Position numbers and translations under genes: made by a program. From Anaerolineales bacterium (GTDB taxonomy: Bacteria > Chloroflexota > Anaerolineae > Anaerolineales > Villigracilaceae), in the NCBI GenBank assembly GCA_030583925.1, contig CP129482.1, forward strand, positions 2,728,001 to 2,792,000: a stretch of DNA of 64,000 bases. The letters run 5' to 3'. Each line of letters opens with the position of its first letter. The stretch's first letter is position 1. Under the pieces are notes generated by a model. It ran no database searches. It was given only the letters and a program-made list of their open reading frames with translations, and was not told where the DNA came from. Positions 1-9,562 of the stretch are shown one piece after another.

Positions 1-17
1 TTGATGTCGGTTTATCC

Positions 18-49
18 CCCCCGGTGTTCAACTGAACACCGGGGGTTTT
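18..49 (+). terminator. Rho-independent terminator of an upstream gene
   Basis: A 13-bp perfect stem (18-30 with 33-45) with a 2-nt loop is followed by a short T run. It lies before the LacI promoter, so it probably ends a plus-strand gene outside the window. Confidence 0.8.
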
Positions 50-62
50 GTGTTTGTTGTTA

Positions 63-105
63 TTGACGCGCCTCGTCAAATTATGTTAGACTGAAAGTGC
101 TTTCA
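63..105 (+). promoter_or_regulatory. Promoter and LacI-type operator of the regulator gene
   Basis: TTGACG at 63-68 is followed after 17 nt by TTAGAC (86-91), a plausible sigma-70 promoter. The 14-bp palindrome-like site TGAAAGTGCTTTCA at 92-105 overlaps the expected transcription start. The same 14 bases recur at 1225-1238 before the transporter operon, so the LacI protein probably represses both itself and the transporter. The operator is seen directly; the regulatory link is inferred. Confidence 0.65.
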
Positions 106-127
106 CAGATTAAGGATAAAATATAAG

Positions 128-1135
128 ATGCCGTCAAAAAAGAAGCCAACGATTTACGATGTGGCGAAAAGTTCGGGCGTCAGCATTTCGACTATTTCAC
201 GCGTGTTGAACTCACCGGATAAGGTCAACCCTGAGACGCGCCGACGCGTAATTTCGTCCATAGACCAACTGGGGTTTGTGCCAAAGGCGGAGGCGCGGGC
301 GCGTGCCATGCAGAACACCGATCGCATCGGGGTATTGACTCCGCTTTTCACCGCGCCCTCCTTTGTCCAGCGGTTGCGCGGGGTCGCTTCGGCATTATCA
401 AAAGCAAACTATGAACTGGTCATTTTCCCGGTCGATTCAGTGGAACAACTCGAGGGTTACATCTCCTCTATTCCCATCATGCAAAATGTGGACGGGCTCA
501 TCATCATGTCGCTCGCCATCGAGGATAAGGATGCCCGACGCCTGCACGACAATGGGATGCAGACAGTCTTGATCGAATATTCTCATCCCCGCTTGAACAG
601 CATCGAGATTGACGACGCGGCTGGCGGTCAACTTGCGGCGCAGCACATCATCGAAAGAGGTCATAAGCGAATCGCTTTCTTGGGCGATATCGAACCGCCG
701 GAAAAATACGCCATCCACCCGGTGAAATCAAGATATCAAGGGTTCAAGAAGACGTTGGATGAGGCGGGCATTGCTCTCCCCAAAAAATATATTATGCAAG
801 CGGCATACACTCAGACAAGTTCACAAAAAGGCGCGCTTGAACTTTTAAGTCTCCAGCAACCTCCAAGCGCAATATTCGCCGCGTCAGATATTCAGGCGAT
901 CAGCATCATGAAGATCGCGCGGCAATTGAAACTACGCATCCCTGACGACCTCGCCATTGTCGGCTTTGATGATATTGATTTTGCAGAATATATGGACCTA
1001 ACCACTATTCGACAGAATCTGGACGGGTCCGGTAAACTGGCTGCGGAGATCCTGCTCGCCCACATCGTCGAGTCCGGCCGCACACTCCAACACATAAAAA
1101 TCCCGCTTACGCTGGTCGAGCGACAGACCACGTAG
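128..1135 (+). CDS. LacI-family sugar-responsive transcriptional repressor
   Basis: This 335-residue protein has the LacI layout. An N-terminal helix-turn-helix (residues about 7-55, with IYDVAKSSGVS and TISRVLN) is followed by a periplasmic-binding-protein-like effector domain (about 63-335) ending in the usual IVGFDDIDFAEYM region. An AAGG sequence at 112-115 is a weak ribosome-binding site. Its own promoter and the promoter of the downstream ABC sugar transporter both carry TGAAAGTGCTTTCA, so it is very likely the local repressor. The inducer is probably the sugar handled by the adjacent transporter and GH13 enzymes (a maltose-, trehalose- or alpha-glucoside-type sugar), but this cannot be read from the sequence. 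Confidence 0.9.
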   Translation: MPSKKKPTIYDVAKSSGVSISTISRVLNSPDKVNPETRRRVISSIDQLGFVPKAEARARAMQNTDRIGVLTPLFTAPSFVQRLRGVASALSKANYELVIFPVDSVEQLEGYISSIPIMQNVDGLIIMSLAIEDKDARRLHDNGMQTVLIEYSHPRLNSIEIDDAAGGQLAAQHIIERGHKRIAFLGDIEPPEKYAIHPVKSRYQGFKKTLDEAGIALPKKYIMQAAYTQTSSQKGALELLSLQQPPSAIFAASDIQAISIMKIARQLKLRIPDDLAIVGFDDIDFAEYMDLTTIRQNLDGSGKLAAEILLAHIVESGRTLQHIKIPLTLVERQTT

Positions 1136-1190
1136 ATTTTTCGTTTGTGATTTTTTTCATCTACTGCTCAAGTTAACTCTCGGTTAGACA

Positions 1191-1252
1191 TTGACTCTAT
1201 TGAGAGTTGTGCTATACTCTGCCGTGAAAGTGCTTTCATAAAAACGCTTTCA
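1191..1252 (+). promoter_or_regulatory. Promoter and operator of the sugar ABC transporter operon
   Basis: TTGACT (1191-1196) and TATACT (1213-1218) are spaced by 16 nt. The 14-bp site TGAAAGTGCTTTCA at 1225-1238 sits at the predicted transcription start, and a half-site CGCTTTCA follows at 1245-1252. The remaining leader to 1389 is about 150 nt and otherwise shows only the ribosome-binding site of the next gene. Confidence 0.75.
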
Positions 1253-1389
1253 GCCGGTCCTATTCGACGTATTCTCCCAACAAACAGAAAGGAGGCGCTC
1301 GCTACAAGTTGACCGCAACCACTCCCCTAGCAACTCAATATCAATTTACGATTTAAGATTCTCGATCTACGTTTTTCAAGGAGAGAAGA

Positions 1390-2694
1390 ATGAAAAAGAC
1401 GATTTGGCAACTTATGGGCTTGCTGGCTATTTCAGCAATGTTCCTTGCTGCATGCGGACCCGCCGCAACCGAGGCTCCTGCCGCGACAGAACCCCCTGTC
1501 GCAACAAGTAGCATTGACTGTAAGGGCGCGAAGTCCGGCGATGAATTAAGCATGCTTTACCAATGGTCGGGGCAGGAGGAAGGACGCCTCAACCAGATCT
1601 TGAAGCCGCTCGTTGACGCATGCGGCATCGTACTCAAACCCGAATCAACCCGCGACCAAGCCTTGCTTGATACACGCGTTCAGGCGGGAACGCCGCCGGA
1701 TGTGGCTTTCTGGCAAGTCACCCAACTGGTTCAGTATCAAGATAAACTCAAAGCAATGGATGAACTCGGAGCAGACCGCTCTAGCTACAGCGACTTCTTC
1801 CTCGATCCGATGACCGTCAACGGCAAATGGTTAGGACTCCCCATCAAAGCGGACATCAAAACCATCATTTGGTATAGCCCTGCAAATTTCGAAGCCTACG
1901 GATATAAAGTTCCAACCACTTGGGATGAGTTAGACGCCCTTGTTGACAAGATGGCAGCCGACGGTCATGTGCCGTGGTCCATGGGCATGGAATCTGGCGA
2001 CGCCACCGGTTGGACAGGATCGGATTTCATTCAGGATATCCTGCTTGTCCAACAAGGACCGGAGTACGTCAATAACCTCATCAATGGGAGCGTATCCTAC
2101 GACGATGCAGGCGTAGTTCAAGCGTACGAAACATATGCCAAATGGGCATCGGATCCGAAATACACTGTGGGCGGCGCGCAAGGGACGCTCTCCACTCCGT
2201 TCCTCCAAGCCATATACAAACCCTTTGCCGATCCGGCGGAAGCCATGATGGTGAAACAGTCCGGGTTTGCTGGCGGCGAAATCGCCAAACAGTTCCCCGA
2301 TCTCGTTTATGGAACCGATTACGATTTCTTCGTCGTTCCGGGCGCCAAGGGCTTACAAGGCGGCGTGGAACCGATGATGGCGTTCAACGACACGCCTGCT
2401 GTGCGCGCGTTGGTCGCCTATCTATCATCCGCTGAAGGCGGAGCCGCTTGGGCAGAGGCTGGCTTTGATCTCTCACCGAACAAAAACGGAGACGGTCATT
2501 ACACCGATGCCGCCCTCATCAAGAAAGCGGCAGCTTTCTACAGCACACAAGGCTTTACCCCTGATCTGGGCGATACGATCACCGGCGGCTTTGGCAGCGC
2601 TGAATGGAAAGCGATCATTGACGTTCTAAACGGCGTTGATATTGCGACCGCGCTCGCTCCTGTCGCGGCAATTCAAGCAGAAGCAACGAAATAA
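1390..2694 (+). CDS. Sugar ABC transporter substrate-binding lipoprotein
   Basis: The 434-residue protein begins with a lipoprotein signal peptide whose lipobox is LAAC (Cys at about residue 22), followed by an Ala/Pro/Thr-rich linker and a family-1 extracellular solute-binding fold. The ATG follows a clear AAGGAGAG. Two ABC permease genes come directly after, so this is the external receptor of a carbohydrate importer. Two GH13 alpha-glucan enzymes downstream point to an alpha-glucoside (maltose, trehalose or similar). No ATPase gene is present in the locus; as in many MalK/MsmK-type systems, a shared ATPase elsewhere is likely. Confidence 0.88.
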   Translation: MKKTIWQLMGLLAISAMFLAACGPAATEAPAATEPPVATSSIDCKGAKSGDELSMLYQWSGQEEGRLNQILKPLVDACGIVLKPESTRDQALLDTRVQAGTPPDVAFWQVTQLVQYQDKLKAMDELGADRSSYSDFFLDPMTVNGKWLGLPIKADIKTIIWYSPANFEAYGYKVPTTWDELDALVDKMAADGHVPWSMGMESGDATGWTGSDFIQDILLVQQGPEYVNNLINGSVSYDDAGVVQAYETYAKWASDPKYTVGGAQGTLSTPFLQAIYKPFADPAEAMMVKQSGFAGGEIAKQFPDLVYGTDYDFFVVPGAKGLQGGVEPMMAFNDTPAVRALVAYLSSAEGGAAWAEAGFDLSPNKNGDGHYTDAALIKKAAAFYSTQGFTPDLGDTITGGFGSAEWKAIIDVLNGVDIATALAPVAAIQAEATK

Positions 2695-2761
2695 CGATAC
2701 TCGATCTAACAGGGAGGCTTCTAACGAAGCCTCCCTGTTCCGATTTCAAGGAGGAGGATCA

Positions 2762-3724
2762 ATGGCTGCCAGCACGGTTCCCAACATTATGAAACAGGGA
2801 AAACTAGCGCCTTGGCTGTATCTTCTGCCTGCCTTATTGATCATGACGATTTTTATCGTCTTCCCGATGATCAACACCATATCGTTGAGCTTCAGCAACA
2901 AGGACGGAACCGCATCCGCCGCAACCACCTGCGTTGAAGGCAAACCATGCTGGGGGGTATTCGAGAATTACCGTTATGCTCTCACTTCTGAATTTGATAC
3001 AACCTCCGCAAGCGCCTTTTGGTACTCGTTTTGGAAATCTTCGTATGGCAACACATTGAAATGGATCATGCTAATGGTCAGCGGAACGGTCGGTTTGGGA
3101 TTAGGATTCGCCGTACTTGCAGACCGAGTCAAGTATGAGGCGTTGGCAAAAGCCATCATCTTCATGCCAATGGCGGTTTCCTTTGTCGGCGCGGGCATCA
3201 TTTGGAAGTTCGTCTACGATTATGGCACTCAACAAGTGCAAATCGGCTTGCTCAACGCCATTGTCACTTCTCTGGGAGGCGCGCCCATAGCCTATCTAAC
3301 CGTCCCGCAACTCAACACGGTTGCGCTGATCGTTGTCGGCGTGTGGCTTTGGACGGGGTTCTGCATGACAATCCTTTCCGCCGCGTTGAAGTCCATTCCC
3401 GATGAAGTTCTGGAGGCGGCGCGCGTAGACGGCGCACGAGAGTGGACCGTCTTCTGGAAGATCATGGTCCCGATCATCATGCCCACGATCATCGTCGTAG
3501 TGACCACCATGGTCATCAACGTGCTTAAATTATTCGATATTGTCTATGTGATGACCGGCGGCAATTTCGGCACCGATGTGATCGCCAACCGCATGTACAC
3601 TGAAATGTACGTCAACTTCAACATCGGGCACGGTACAGCCGTGGCAGTCATCCTCGTCCTTGCCATCATCCCCTTCATTTATATGAACATCAAACGCTTC
3701 ATGGCACAGGAGGCGATGCGATGA
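2762..3724 (+). CDS. Sugar ABC transporter permease, MalF type
   Basis: This is an integral membrane protein of 320 residues with about six hydrophobic segments. The EAA motif that contacts the ATPase is visible (EAARVDGAREWTVFWK). I chose the ATG at 2762 because GGAGGAGG stands just before it; an upstream in-frame start would run through the preceding gene. The first extracytoplasmic loop holds two nearby cysteines (CVEGKPC) that could form a disulfide. The last four bases overlap the next gene (ATGA), so the two permeases are translationally coupled and probably form a heterodimer. Confidence 0.9.
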   Translation: MAASTVPNIMKQGKLAPWLYLLPALLIMTIFIVFPMINTISLSFSNKDGTASAATTCVEGKPCWGVFENYRYALTSEFDTTSASAFWYSFWKSSYGNTLKWIMLMVSGTVGLGLGFAVLADRVKYEALAKAIIFMPMAVSFVGAGIIWKFVYDYGTQQVQIGLLNAIVTSLGGAPIAYLTVPQLNTVALIVVGVWLWTGFCMTILSAALKSIPDEVLEAARVDGAREWTVFWKIMVPIIMPTIIVVVTTMVINVLKLFDIVYVMTGGNFGTDVIANRMYTEMYVNFNIGHGTAVAVILVLAIIPFIYMNIKRFMAQEAMR

Positions 3725-4905
3725 ACCGGGACAAGATCAATAAACTCCTCAATAAAATACCCACCCATCTGCTCATCATTTTGATGATGGCGATATGGAT
3801 CGTTCCCACGTTTGGACTGCTCATCACGTCCCTTCGTCCAACCCAGGCGGTGAACGAATCGGGTTGGTGGACAGTTCTCGCGCCGCCAAAAGGTCAGAGG
3901 GAATTCACTCAAAACTGCGCTTCCTGCCACGGGGACGATGGCGCCGCCCTTGCGGGAGCCAATCTCACCGATCCGGAATTGATCCGCCGTTTCCCGCGTT
4001 CGCTTCAACTGCTCGCGTCCCTAAACGAGGAGATCAATGGTCAGCCTCATATGCAAGCAACTCCCGTTCCAGACGCGCAAACAGCGGCAAACATCGCCGA
4101 CTACCTAAAGCGGATTTCGGGCATCAACGTGCAACCGCGTTTTACACTCAACAACTACATTGATTCGTTGGTTGGCTACCGCGGCACGAGTACATACCGA
4201 GCCGATTGCGCGGCTGGCACTCAACCTCCAGAGATCAAATGCAATGCCAGCGACCTGTTGAATCCGCGCGGCATGGGCAAAGCATTCATCAACAGCCTGA
4301 TCGTAACCATCCCCGCCACTTTCCTGCCGATCTTATTTGCCGCCTTTGCAGGATATGCCTTTGCCTGGCTCGATTTCAAAGGGCGCTTCCTCCTCTTTGC
4401 CATTCTCGTCGGGTTGCAGGTCGTGCCTCTGCAGATGACGCTTGTGCCTATCTCGCGTTTATACGCTCAACTAGGTTTGAACGGCACATTCCTGGGAGTT
4501 TGGTTATTCCATACCGGGTTTGGCATGCCCTACGCGATTTACCTGATGCGAAATTTCCTCGGCTCACTTCCGCGTGACCTGTTCGAATCCGCCTACTTAG
4601 ACGGCGCTTCTCACTGGACAGCCTTCCGGCAGTTGGTGATTCCACTCGCCATGCCGGCGATCGCTTCGCTAGGCATATTCCAATTCCTTTGGGTGTGGAA
4701 TGACTTGCTGGTAGCGCTAGTTTTTCTCGGCGGCACTAACCCAGTGATGACGTACCAGATCAGCAACATGGTCACATCGCTCGGTTCAGGGTGGCAAGTA
4801 TTGACGGCTTCGGCATTTCTTTCAATGCTCCTGCCGATGATCGTATTCTTCGGACTTCAACGTTACTTCGTACGCGGTATGCTTGCCGGCGCAGTTAAAG
4901 GATAA
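3721..4905 (+). CDS. Sugar ABC permease (MalG type) with inserted cytochrome c domain
   Basis: The 394-residue protein has the MalG pattern: a transmembrane helix at about 17-37, then further helices from about 186, with the EAA motif in ESAYLDGASHWTAF. Between the Trp-rich end of the first loop (residue about 57) and the conserved RFTLNNY (about 140), roughly 80 residues are inserted that read as a small class I cytochrome c. They contain the haem-attachment motif CASCH (Cys66, Cys69, His70), a Met111 in GQPHM that could be the sixth ligand, and a C-terminal helix ending in ADYLKRI. The loop is on the outer side of the membrane, where cytochrome c is matured. Two more cysteines (163 and 174) follow. 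The permease role is secure; a haem-bearing redox role is inferred. Confidence 0.88.
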   Translation: MNRDKINKLLNKIPTHLLIILMMAIWIVPTFGLLITSLRPTQAVNESGWWTVLAPPKGQREFTQNCASCHGDDGAALAGANLTDPELIRRFPRSLQLLASLNEEINGQPHMQATPVPDAQTAANIADYLKRISGINVQPRFTLNNYIDSLVGYRGTSTYRADCAAGTQPPEIKCNASDLLNPRGMGKAFINSLIVTIPATFLPILFAAFAGYAFAWLDFKGRFLLFAILVGLQVVPLQMTLVPISRLYAQLGLNGTFLGVWLFHTGFGMPYAIYLMRNFLGSLPRDLFESAYLDGASHWTAFRQLVIPLAMPAIASLGIFQFLWVWNDLLVALVFLGGTNPVMTYQISNMVTSLGSGWQVLTASAFLSMLLPMIVFFGLQRYFVRGMLAGAVKG

Positions 4906-4965
4906 TTTGAAACGAACTGGGCAGAAACAACATGCCATTCATGCGCGCGAGTGTAGAGGACAGAC

Positions 4966-6540
4966 ATGTGGTACAAGGACGCGGTGTTCTACCAAATCTC
5001 CGTGCGCGCCTACAAAGACAGCGACGGGGATGGCTGGGGAGATCTAGCAGGCATTACCGAAAAACTCGATTACTTGCAAACTCTCGGGGTGGATTGTCTC
5101 TGGCTAATGCCGATCTATCCTTCGCCGCTACACGACGATGGATACGATATTGCAGATTACTACAATATCGATTCAAGGTATGGAAACCTTGACGATTTCA
5201 AAACTCTGATTAACGCGGCACACGCGCGGAACATCCGCATCATCATGGACTTGGTGCTGAATCACACGTCGGATGAGCATCCGTGGTTCAAGGCTTCCCG
5301 CTCTGATAAAAATTCGCCCTATCGAGATTATTACGTCTGGAGCGACACCGACCAGAAATACAAAGGCGCGCGCATCATCTTTCTTGATACCGAAACGTCG
5401 AACTGGACGCTGGATGAGACCAGCGGAGAATATTACTGGCACCGTTTCTACGCCAGCCAACCCGACCTGAATTACGATAACCCAAAAGTACAGGAAGAGA
5501 TGATCAATATCGCGCGCTTCTGGCTCGACCTCGGCATTGACGGCTTCCGCGCGGATGCCGTTCCCTATCTCTTCGAGCGCGAAGGCACGAACTGCGAGAA
5601 CCTTCCGGAAACTCACGCCTATCTCAAAAAATTGCGCGCCGTCATGGATGCGGACTATCCCGGCAGAATTCTATTATGCGAAGCCAATCAGGCGCCAGAG
5701 GATGTACGCCCGTATTTCGGCGACGGCGATGAATTTCATATGGGCTTCCACTTCCCCATCATGCCGCGCATCTACATGGCGCTCAAAAAGGAACGCGCCG
5801 ACGATATGATCGAGATCCTCCGCCGCACGCCGCCTATCCCGGAGAATTGCCAGTGGTGCACATTCCTCCGCAATCACGATGAACTCACCCTCGAAATGGT
5901 CACTCCCGAAGAACGCCAGTGGATGTGGAAACAATACGCGCCCGAACCGCGTATGCGCATCAACCTCGGCATCCGCCGCCGTCTCGCGCCACTCTTGGAT
6001 AACGACCAACGCAAGATCGAGTTAGCAAATTCATTGTTGTTCACGTTACCCGGTTCGCCCATCATTTATTACGGCGATGAGATCGGCATGGGAGATAACA
6101 TTGAACTCCCCGACCGAAACGGAGTCCGTACGCCCATGCAATGGGATGATTCGCCAAATGCGGGCTTCACAACCGGCGCGCCGTTTGCGCCTGTGATACA
6201 AGGCTATCCGCAGCTCAACGTTGCCCGTCAACTCGAAAAGAACGATTCGCTATTCCATGCGATCCGCCGGATGATTAATATCCGCAAGAAATATCCCGCG
6301 TTCGGTCACGGAGCCATGGAATGGATCAATGTAAGTAACCCCGCGCTGGCGGTATACACCCTCTCGCTGCAAGGCGCAGTTTTCCTCGTCGTCAATAACT
6401 TGAGTAAAACTGCGCAGAAAATATCGCTGCCAGAAGATCTTCGCGGAGAATATCTTGATCTGCTTGCTGACTCTCAAGTACAGATTCGGTCACCGTTCGA
6501 TATCCTGCCATACGAACATCGGTGGCTGAAACGGTTGTAG
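4966..6540 (+). CDS. treS: Trehalose synthase-like GH13 enzyme (maltose glucosyltransferase)
   Basis: The 524 residues match the GH13 trehalose synthase subfamily, which interconverts maltose and trehalose. The start [11 protein letters not shown] is typical. The catalytic triad can be placed as Asp197 (GFRADA), Glu239 (LLCEANQ) and Asp305 (RNHDEL), and the subfamily stretch [18 protein letters not shown] is present. No C-terminal maltokinase domain is fused. AGAGGA precedes the ATG. It directly follows the sugar permeases, so imported maltose or trehalose is probably its substrate. An alpha-glucosidase role is the main alternative. Confidence 0.82.
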   Translation: MWYKDAVFYQISVRAYKDSDGDGWGDLAGITEKLDYLQTLGVDCLWLMPIYPSPLHDDGYDIADYYNIDSRYGNLDDFKTLINAAHARNIRIIMDLVLNHTSDEHPWFKASRSDKNSPYRDYYVWSDTDQKYKGARIIFLDTETSNWTLDETSGEYYWHRFYASQPDLNYDNPKVQEEMINIARFWLDLGIDGFRADAVPYLFEREGTNCENLPETHAYLKKLRAVMDADYPGRILLCEANQAPEDVRPYFGDGDEFHMGFHFPIMPRIYMALKKERADDMIEILRRTPPIPENCQWCTFLRNHDELTLEMVTPEERQWMWKQYAPEPRMRINLGIRRRLAPLLDNDQRKIELANSLLFTLPGSPIIYYGDEIGMGDNIELPDRNGVRTPMQWDDSPNAGFTTGAPFAPVIQGYPQLNVARQLEKNDSLFHAIRRMINIRKKYPAFGHGAMEWINVSNPALAVYTLSLQGAVFLVVNNLSKTAQKISLPEDLRGEYLDLLADSQVQIRSPFDILPYEHRWLKRL

Positions 6541-6643
6541 ATTTTCCCGATCCATGATTACAATTTGACGCTGGGATTCACAGGCTTTTCCACTCTTAAG
6601 TTATGATTCGGGAAATTCAATCCACAAACTTCGAGGCTTATCA

Positions 6644-8131
6644 ATGACCACACCAGAATGGGTGCAAGACGCAATTTTCTATCAGATCTTTCCGGATCGC
6701 TTTGCATGCAGCGCGCGTAACCCGAACGATAACCTGACTTTCGAGTCGTGGGATTCGCCACCCACCGCGCACGGATTCAAAGGCGGCGATCTATACGGCG
6801 TCGCGGAACGACTCGACTATCTAACGGATTTGGGAATCAACGCGCTGTATCTAAATCCGATCTTTGCCTCCGCGTCAAATCATCGCTACCACACATTCGA
6901 TTACTACAATGTGGATCCGCTCCTCGGCGGCAACGACGCCCTGCGGACATTGCTCGACGCGGCGCACAAGAAAAACATCCGCGTCATTTTGGATGGGGTG
7001 TTTAATCACGCCTCGCGGGGATTCTGGCAATTTCATCATGTGCTCGAGAACGGGGCAGGCTCGCCATACAAGGATTGGTTCTTCTTCGATGAAGAAAGAC
7101 TGAACGGCAAAAAACACTGGGGGGCGTACCCAAGTCCACACGAACAAAAACAATTGCACCACGAAGACAGCCTCACAGCCATCGGCTACCGCGCCTGGTG
7201 GAATCTCCCCGCCCTGCCGAAGTTCAACACGAATTCGCCAGCAGTGCGCGAATTCCTCTTCGATGTGGCGGAATACTGGATCAAATTCGGCGCGGACGGC
7301 TGGCGATTGGACGTTCCAGCCGAGATTGACGACGATTCGTTCTGGCAGGAATTCCGTCGGCGTGTGCGGGCGATCAACCCTGAAGCGTACATCGTGGGCG
7401 AGATCTGGCATGAGTCGCAACGCTGGCTGCAGGGCGACCAATTCGACGCGGTGATGAACTACATTGGCACGAACGCTTGCGCGGCATTCTTCCCCAGTCA
7501 TCATCTCGACCTGCGCGTGGCGCACCAGCAATCGAACTTTCGGAACATCCAACACCCCATCGGCGCGCACGAGTTCGCAGACCGAATAGATCACATGATG
7601 AGTTTGTACAAACCAGAGATCACGCGCTCGCAGTTGAACTTACTCGACAGCCACGATATGCCGCGCTTCCTCTCGTTCGCGGGCGGCGACAAGAACTCTC
7701 TAAAACTCGCGTGGTTATTCGTGATGACCATCACCGGCGCGCCGTGCATCTACTACGGCGACGAGATCGGACTCGACGGTGAACACGATCCCTTTTGTCG
7801 TAAGTCCTTTCCCTGGGATGAACACAAATGGGATAAAGATTTGCTGGGATATTTCAAGCAGATCATCGCGTTACGGACAAAGAATCCCGCGTTCAGGCGC
7901 GGCGACATGAAACGACTCTGGTCGGCAAATGGAGTGTATGCGTATTCGCGTTCGTTCGAGGGGAAAACATTCGTCGTGGCGTTGAACGTTTCAGAGAATC
8001 CAGAGCAGGTCGAGGTGGCGCAAGAAGCGAAGCGTCTGAAGCCGATGTTTGGTCAACCGTCGGATATCTCGACGCACGAGGGGCGGCTGAAGTTCAGCAT
8101 CCCCGCGCGGAGCGGCGTCATCTTGAAGTGA
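6644..8131 (+). CDS. GH13 cyclomaltodextrinase/neopullulanase-like alpha-glycosidase
   Basis: This 495-residue GH13 enzyme has the triad Asp223 (GWRLDV), Glu253 (VGEIWH) and Asp338 (LDSHDM). It resembles the neopullulanase/cyclomaltodextrinase group (GFKGGDLYGV, HHxFDYYNVDP-like) but begins directly with the barrel and lacks the N-terminal CBM34-like domain that usually makes these enzymes about 580 residues. There is no signal peptide, so it is probably cytoplasmic and trims imported maltodextrins to maltose and glucose. It lies 100 nt after the trehalose synthase gene and shares the sugar locus. Exact substrate is uncertain. Confidence 0.82.
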   Translation: MTTPEWVQDAIFYQIFPDRFACSARNPNDNLTFESWDSPPTAHGFKGGDLYGVAERLDYLTDLGINALYLNPIFASASNHRYHTFDYYNVDPLLGGNDALRTLLDAAHKKNIRVILDGVFNHASRGFWQFHHVLENGAGSPYKDWFFFDEERLNGKKHWGAYPSPHEQKQLHHEDSLTAIGYRAWWNLPALPKFNTNSPAVREFLFDVAEYWIKFGADGWRLDVPAEIDDDSFWQEFRRRVRAINPEAYIVGEIWHESQRWLQGDQFDAVMNYIGTNACAAFFPSHHLDLRVAHQQSNFRNIQHPIGAHEFADRIDHMMSLYKPEITRSQLNLLDSHDMPRFLSFAGGDKNSLKLAWLFVMTITGAPCIYYGDEIGLDGEHDPFCRKSFPWDEHKWDKDLLGYFKQIIALRTKNPAFRRGDMKRLWSANGVYAYSRSFEGKTFVVALNVSENPEQVEVAQEAKRLKPMFGQPSDISTHEGRLKFSIPARSGVILK

Positions 8132-8884
8132 TTAAGCCCAAACGCTGTTCGCCAGCGCAGGCAAAATCTCGCCGGACTTGCCTTGAAAAAAATAATCCGT
8201 CTTCGGAGTAAGCGGCGTCGGCTCGGCATTGATCTCGACAATCACCGCGCCATTGCTTTTCGCGGCATACGCCAGCGAGGCGGCGGGTTGGACTATCCCC
8301 GACGTTCCTACCGAGAAAAAGATTTCACACGAACGCGACGCTTCTACCGCCGCTTCGAGTTGGTCGCGCGGCAGCGACTCGCCAAACCAGACGACATCCG
8401 GGCGGAGCAAACCTCCGCATTTTTCGCAAGCGGGAACCGATTCGGAATCATCGTCCCACGATTCTGCATACGTAGAACATTCGGCGCATCGCACGCGTTG
8501 GATGTTGCCATGCAATTCAACGACTCGCCGATTGCCTGCCATGTGGTGTAATCCGTCTACATTTTGCGTGATGAGGGTGAAGCTTGGAATTTTCTTTTCG
8601 AGTTCAACGAGCGCGTAATGCCCGGCATTAGGTCGCACCCCTTTGACGGCTTCGCGCCGCCACGCGTACCAATCCCAGACGAGTTTGGGGTCGCGGGCGA
8701 AGGCTTCGGGCGAGGCAAGGTCTTCCGGCTTGTATTGCGCCCAAAGCCCCGTTTGCGCGTCGCGGAAGGTGCGGAGTCCGCTTTCCTGTGAGACGCCGGC
8801 TCCCGTCAGCGCGACCAGTTTTCCCGTCCGCGAGAGAAGCGTGACGAAATCCGCAGAAAAGTTCACGGCGAGACTGAGCGACAC
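8132..8884 (-). CDS. NAD-dependent protein deacylase, sirtuin family
   Basis: A 250-residue Sir2 protein. It shows GAGVSQESG (29-36 region), the NAD-binding TQNVDGLH (106-113), the catalytic His125 in ELHG, and four zinc cysteines (133, 136, 153, 156). Tyr73 and Arg76 form the YxxR pair that marks class III (SIRT5/CobB-like) enzymes able to remove succinyl and malonyl as well as acetyl groups. The start overlaps the end of the upstream lipoprotein gene by 22 nt. It runs convergent to the GH13 gene with no gap. Acetyl-CoA synthetase, a classic sirtuin target, is also in this window but far away. Confidence 0.9.
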   Translation of the reverse strand: MSLSLAVNFSADFVTLLSRTGKLVALTGAGVSQESGLRTFRDAQTGLWAQYKPEDLASPEAFARDPKLVWDWYAWRREAVKGVRPNAGHYALVELEKKIPSFTLITQNVDGLHHMAGNRRVVELHGNIQRVRCAECSTYAESWDDDSESVPACEKCGGLLRPDVVWFGESLPRDQLEAAVEASRSCEIFFSVGTSGIVQPAASLAYAAKSNGAVIVEINAEPTPLTPKTDYFFQGKSGEILPALANSVWA

Positions 8885-9549
8885 ATGACGAGGGATAGAT
8901 TCTTGTCAAAGACTTGTGAACGCGCGATTTCCTTTTTGTCTTTGTCGAACGCGACGAGTTGATATTCGATCCACGCTTCTCTGAACCAATAATATTTTCG
9001 GATGTTGACCGCGCTGACATCGTAATAGTAGGAGCCGTTTTCATTTTGGAGCATTTCGCCCGAACTCCAATCGCCCAGCAGCATGGTGTCCGATTTTTCG
9101 CGGGGGCGCATGAAGATCAACACGGTGTCGGTGTGGATGATGTCTTGAACGAACGCGGTGACGGTGAGCGTGCGCGGCGAGCATGGACCTGTGTTGTAGT
9201 AAACCACATAATGCGAGGTGAGGATAGTTAAAAATCCGTTGCCCTGTGGCGTGAGAATGGACGATCCTTGCGATGTGGATGGCAGTTGGAACGTTGGCGG
9301 GATAGTCGGCGTTTCGGTCGGTTGGTTGGGGACGAACGGAGTCTTTGTCGGCGTAAACGTGATGGGAGTCGGCGTCAGCGTGGCAAACAGGTCGCGGGTG
9401 GGGATCAGCGTCACCGTGGGTTGAGGCGTGGGAGTATCCACAGGCGGAGGCGGCGTGGGCGTTGCGATCAAATCCAATAGCGGGGTCAGTCCTGAACATC
9501 CGCTGAGGAAGAGCGTAGCGATCGAAACGGCTTGAATGAATTTTTTCAT
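8863..9549 (-). CDS. Lipoprotein with Thr/Pro-rich linker, function unknown
   Basis: A 228-residue predicted lipoprotein with lipobox LSGC (Cys at residue 18). About residues 30-100 are a Thr/Pro-rich linker of the kind common on surface proteins of this group. The C-terminal 120 residues form a compact domain with two cysteines (CSPR near 130 and a late MCRS). It is a clear paralogue of the next gene: same length, same linker layout, and the same motifs such as DWxxGxMxNxxxGxYxYD. The pair is co-oriented, 13 nt apart, and probably arose by duplication. I do not recognise a characterised family. Confidence 0.8.
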   Translation of the reverse strand: MKKFIQAVSIATLFLSGCSGLTPLLDLIATPTPPPPVDTPTPQPTVTLIPTRDLFATLTPTPITFTPTKTPFVPNQPTETPTIPPTFQLPSTSQGSSILTPQGNGFLTILTSHYVVYYNTGPCSPRTLTVTAFVQDIIHTDTVLIFMRPREKSDTMLLGDWSSGEMLQNENGSYYYDVSAVNIRKYYWFREAWIEYQLVAFDKDKKEIARSQVFDKNLSLVMCRSVSP

Positions 9550-9562
9550 GAAGGATCCCTTG

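Noticed and set aside
1308..1355. Short TTG-initiated frame in the transporter leader after AAAGGAGG
   Set aside because: Fifteen codons, SD spacing too long, no composition hint; more likely chance.
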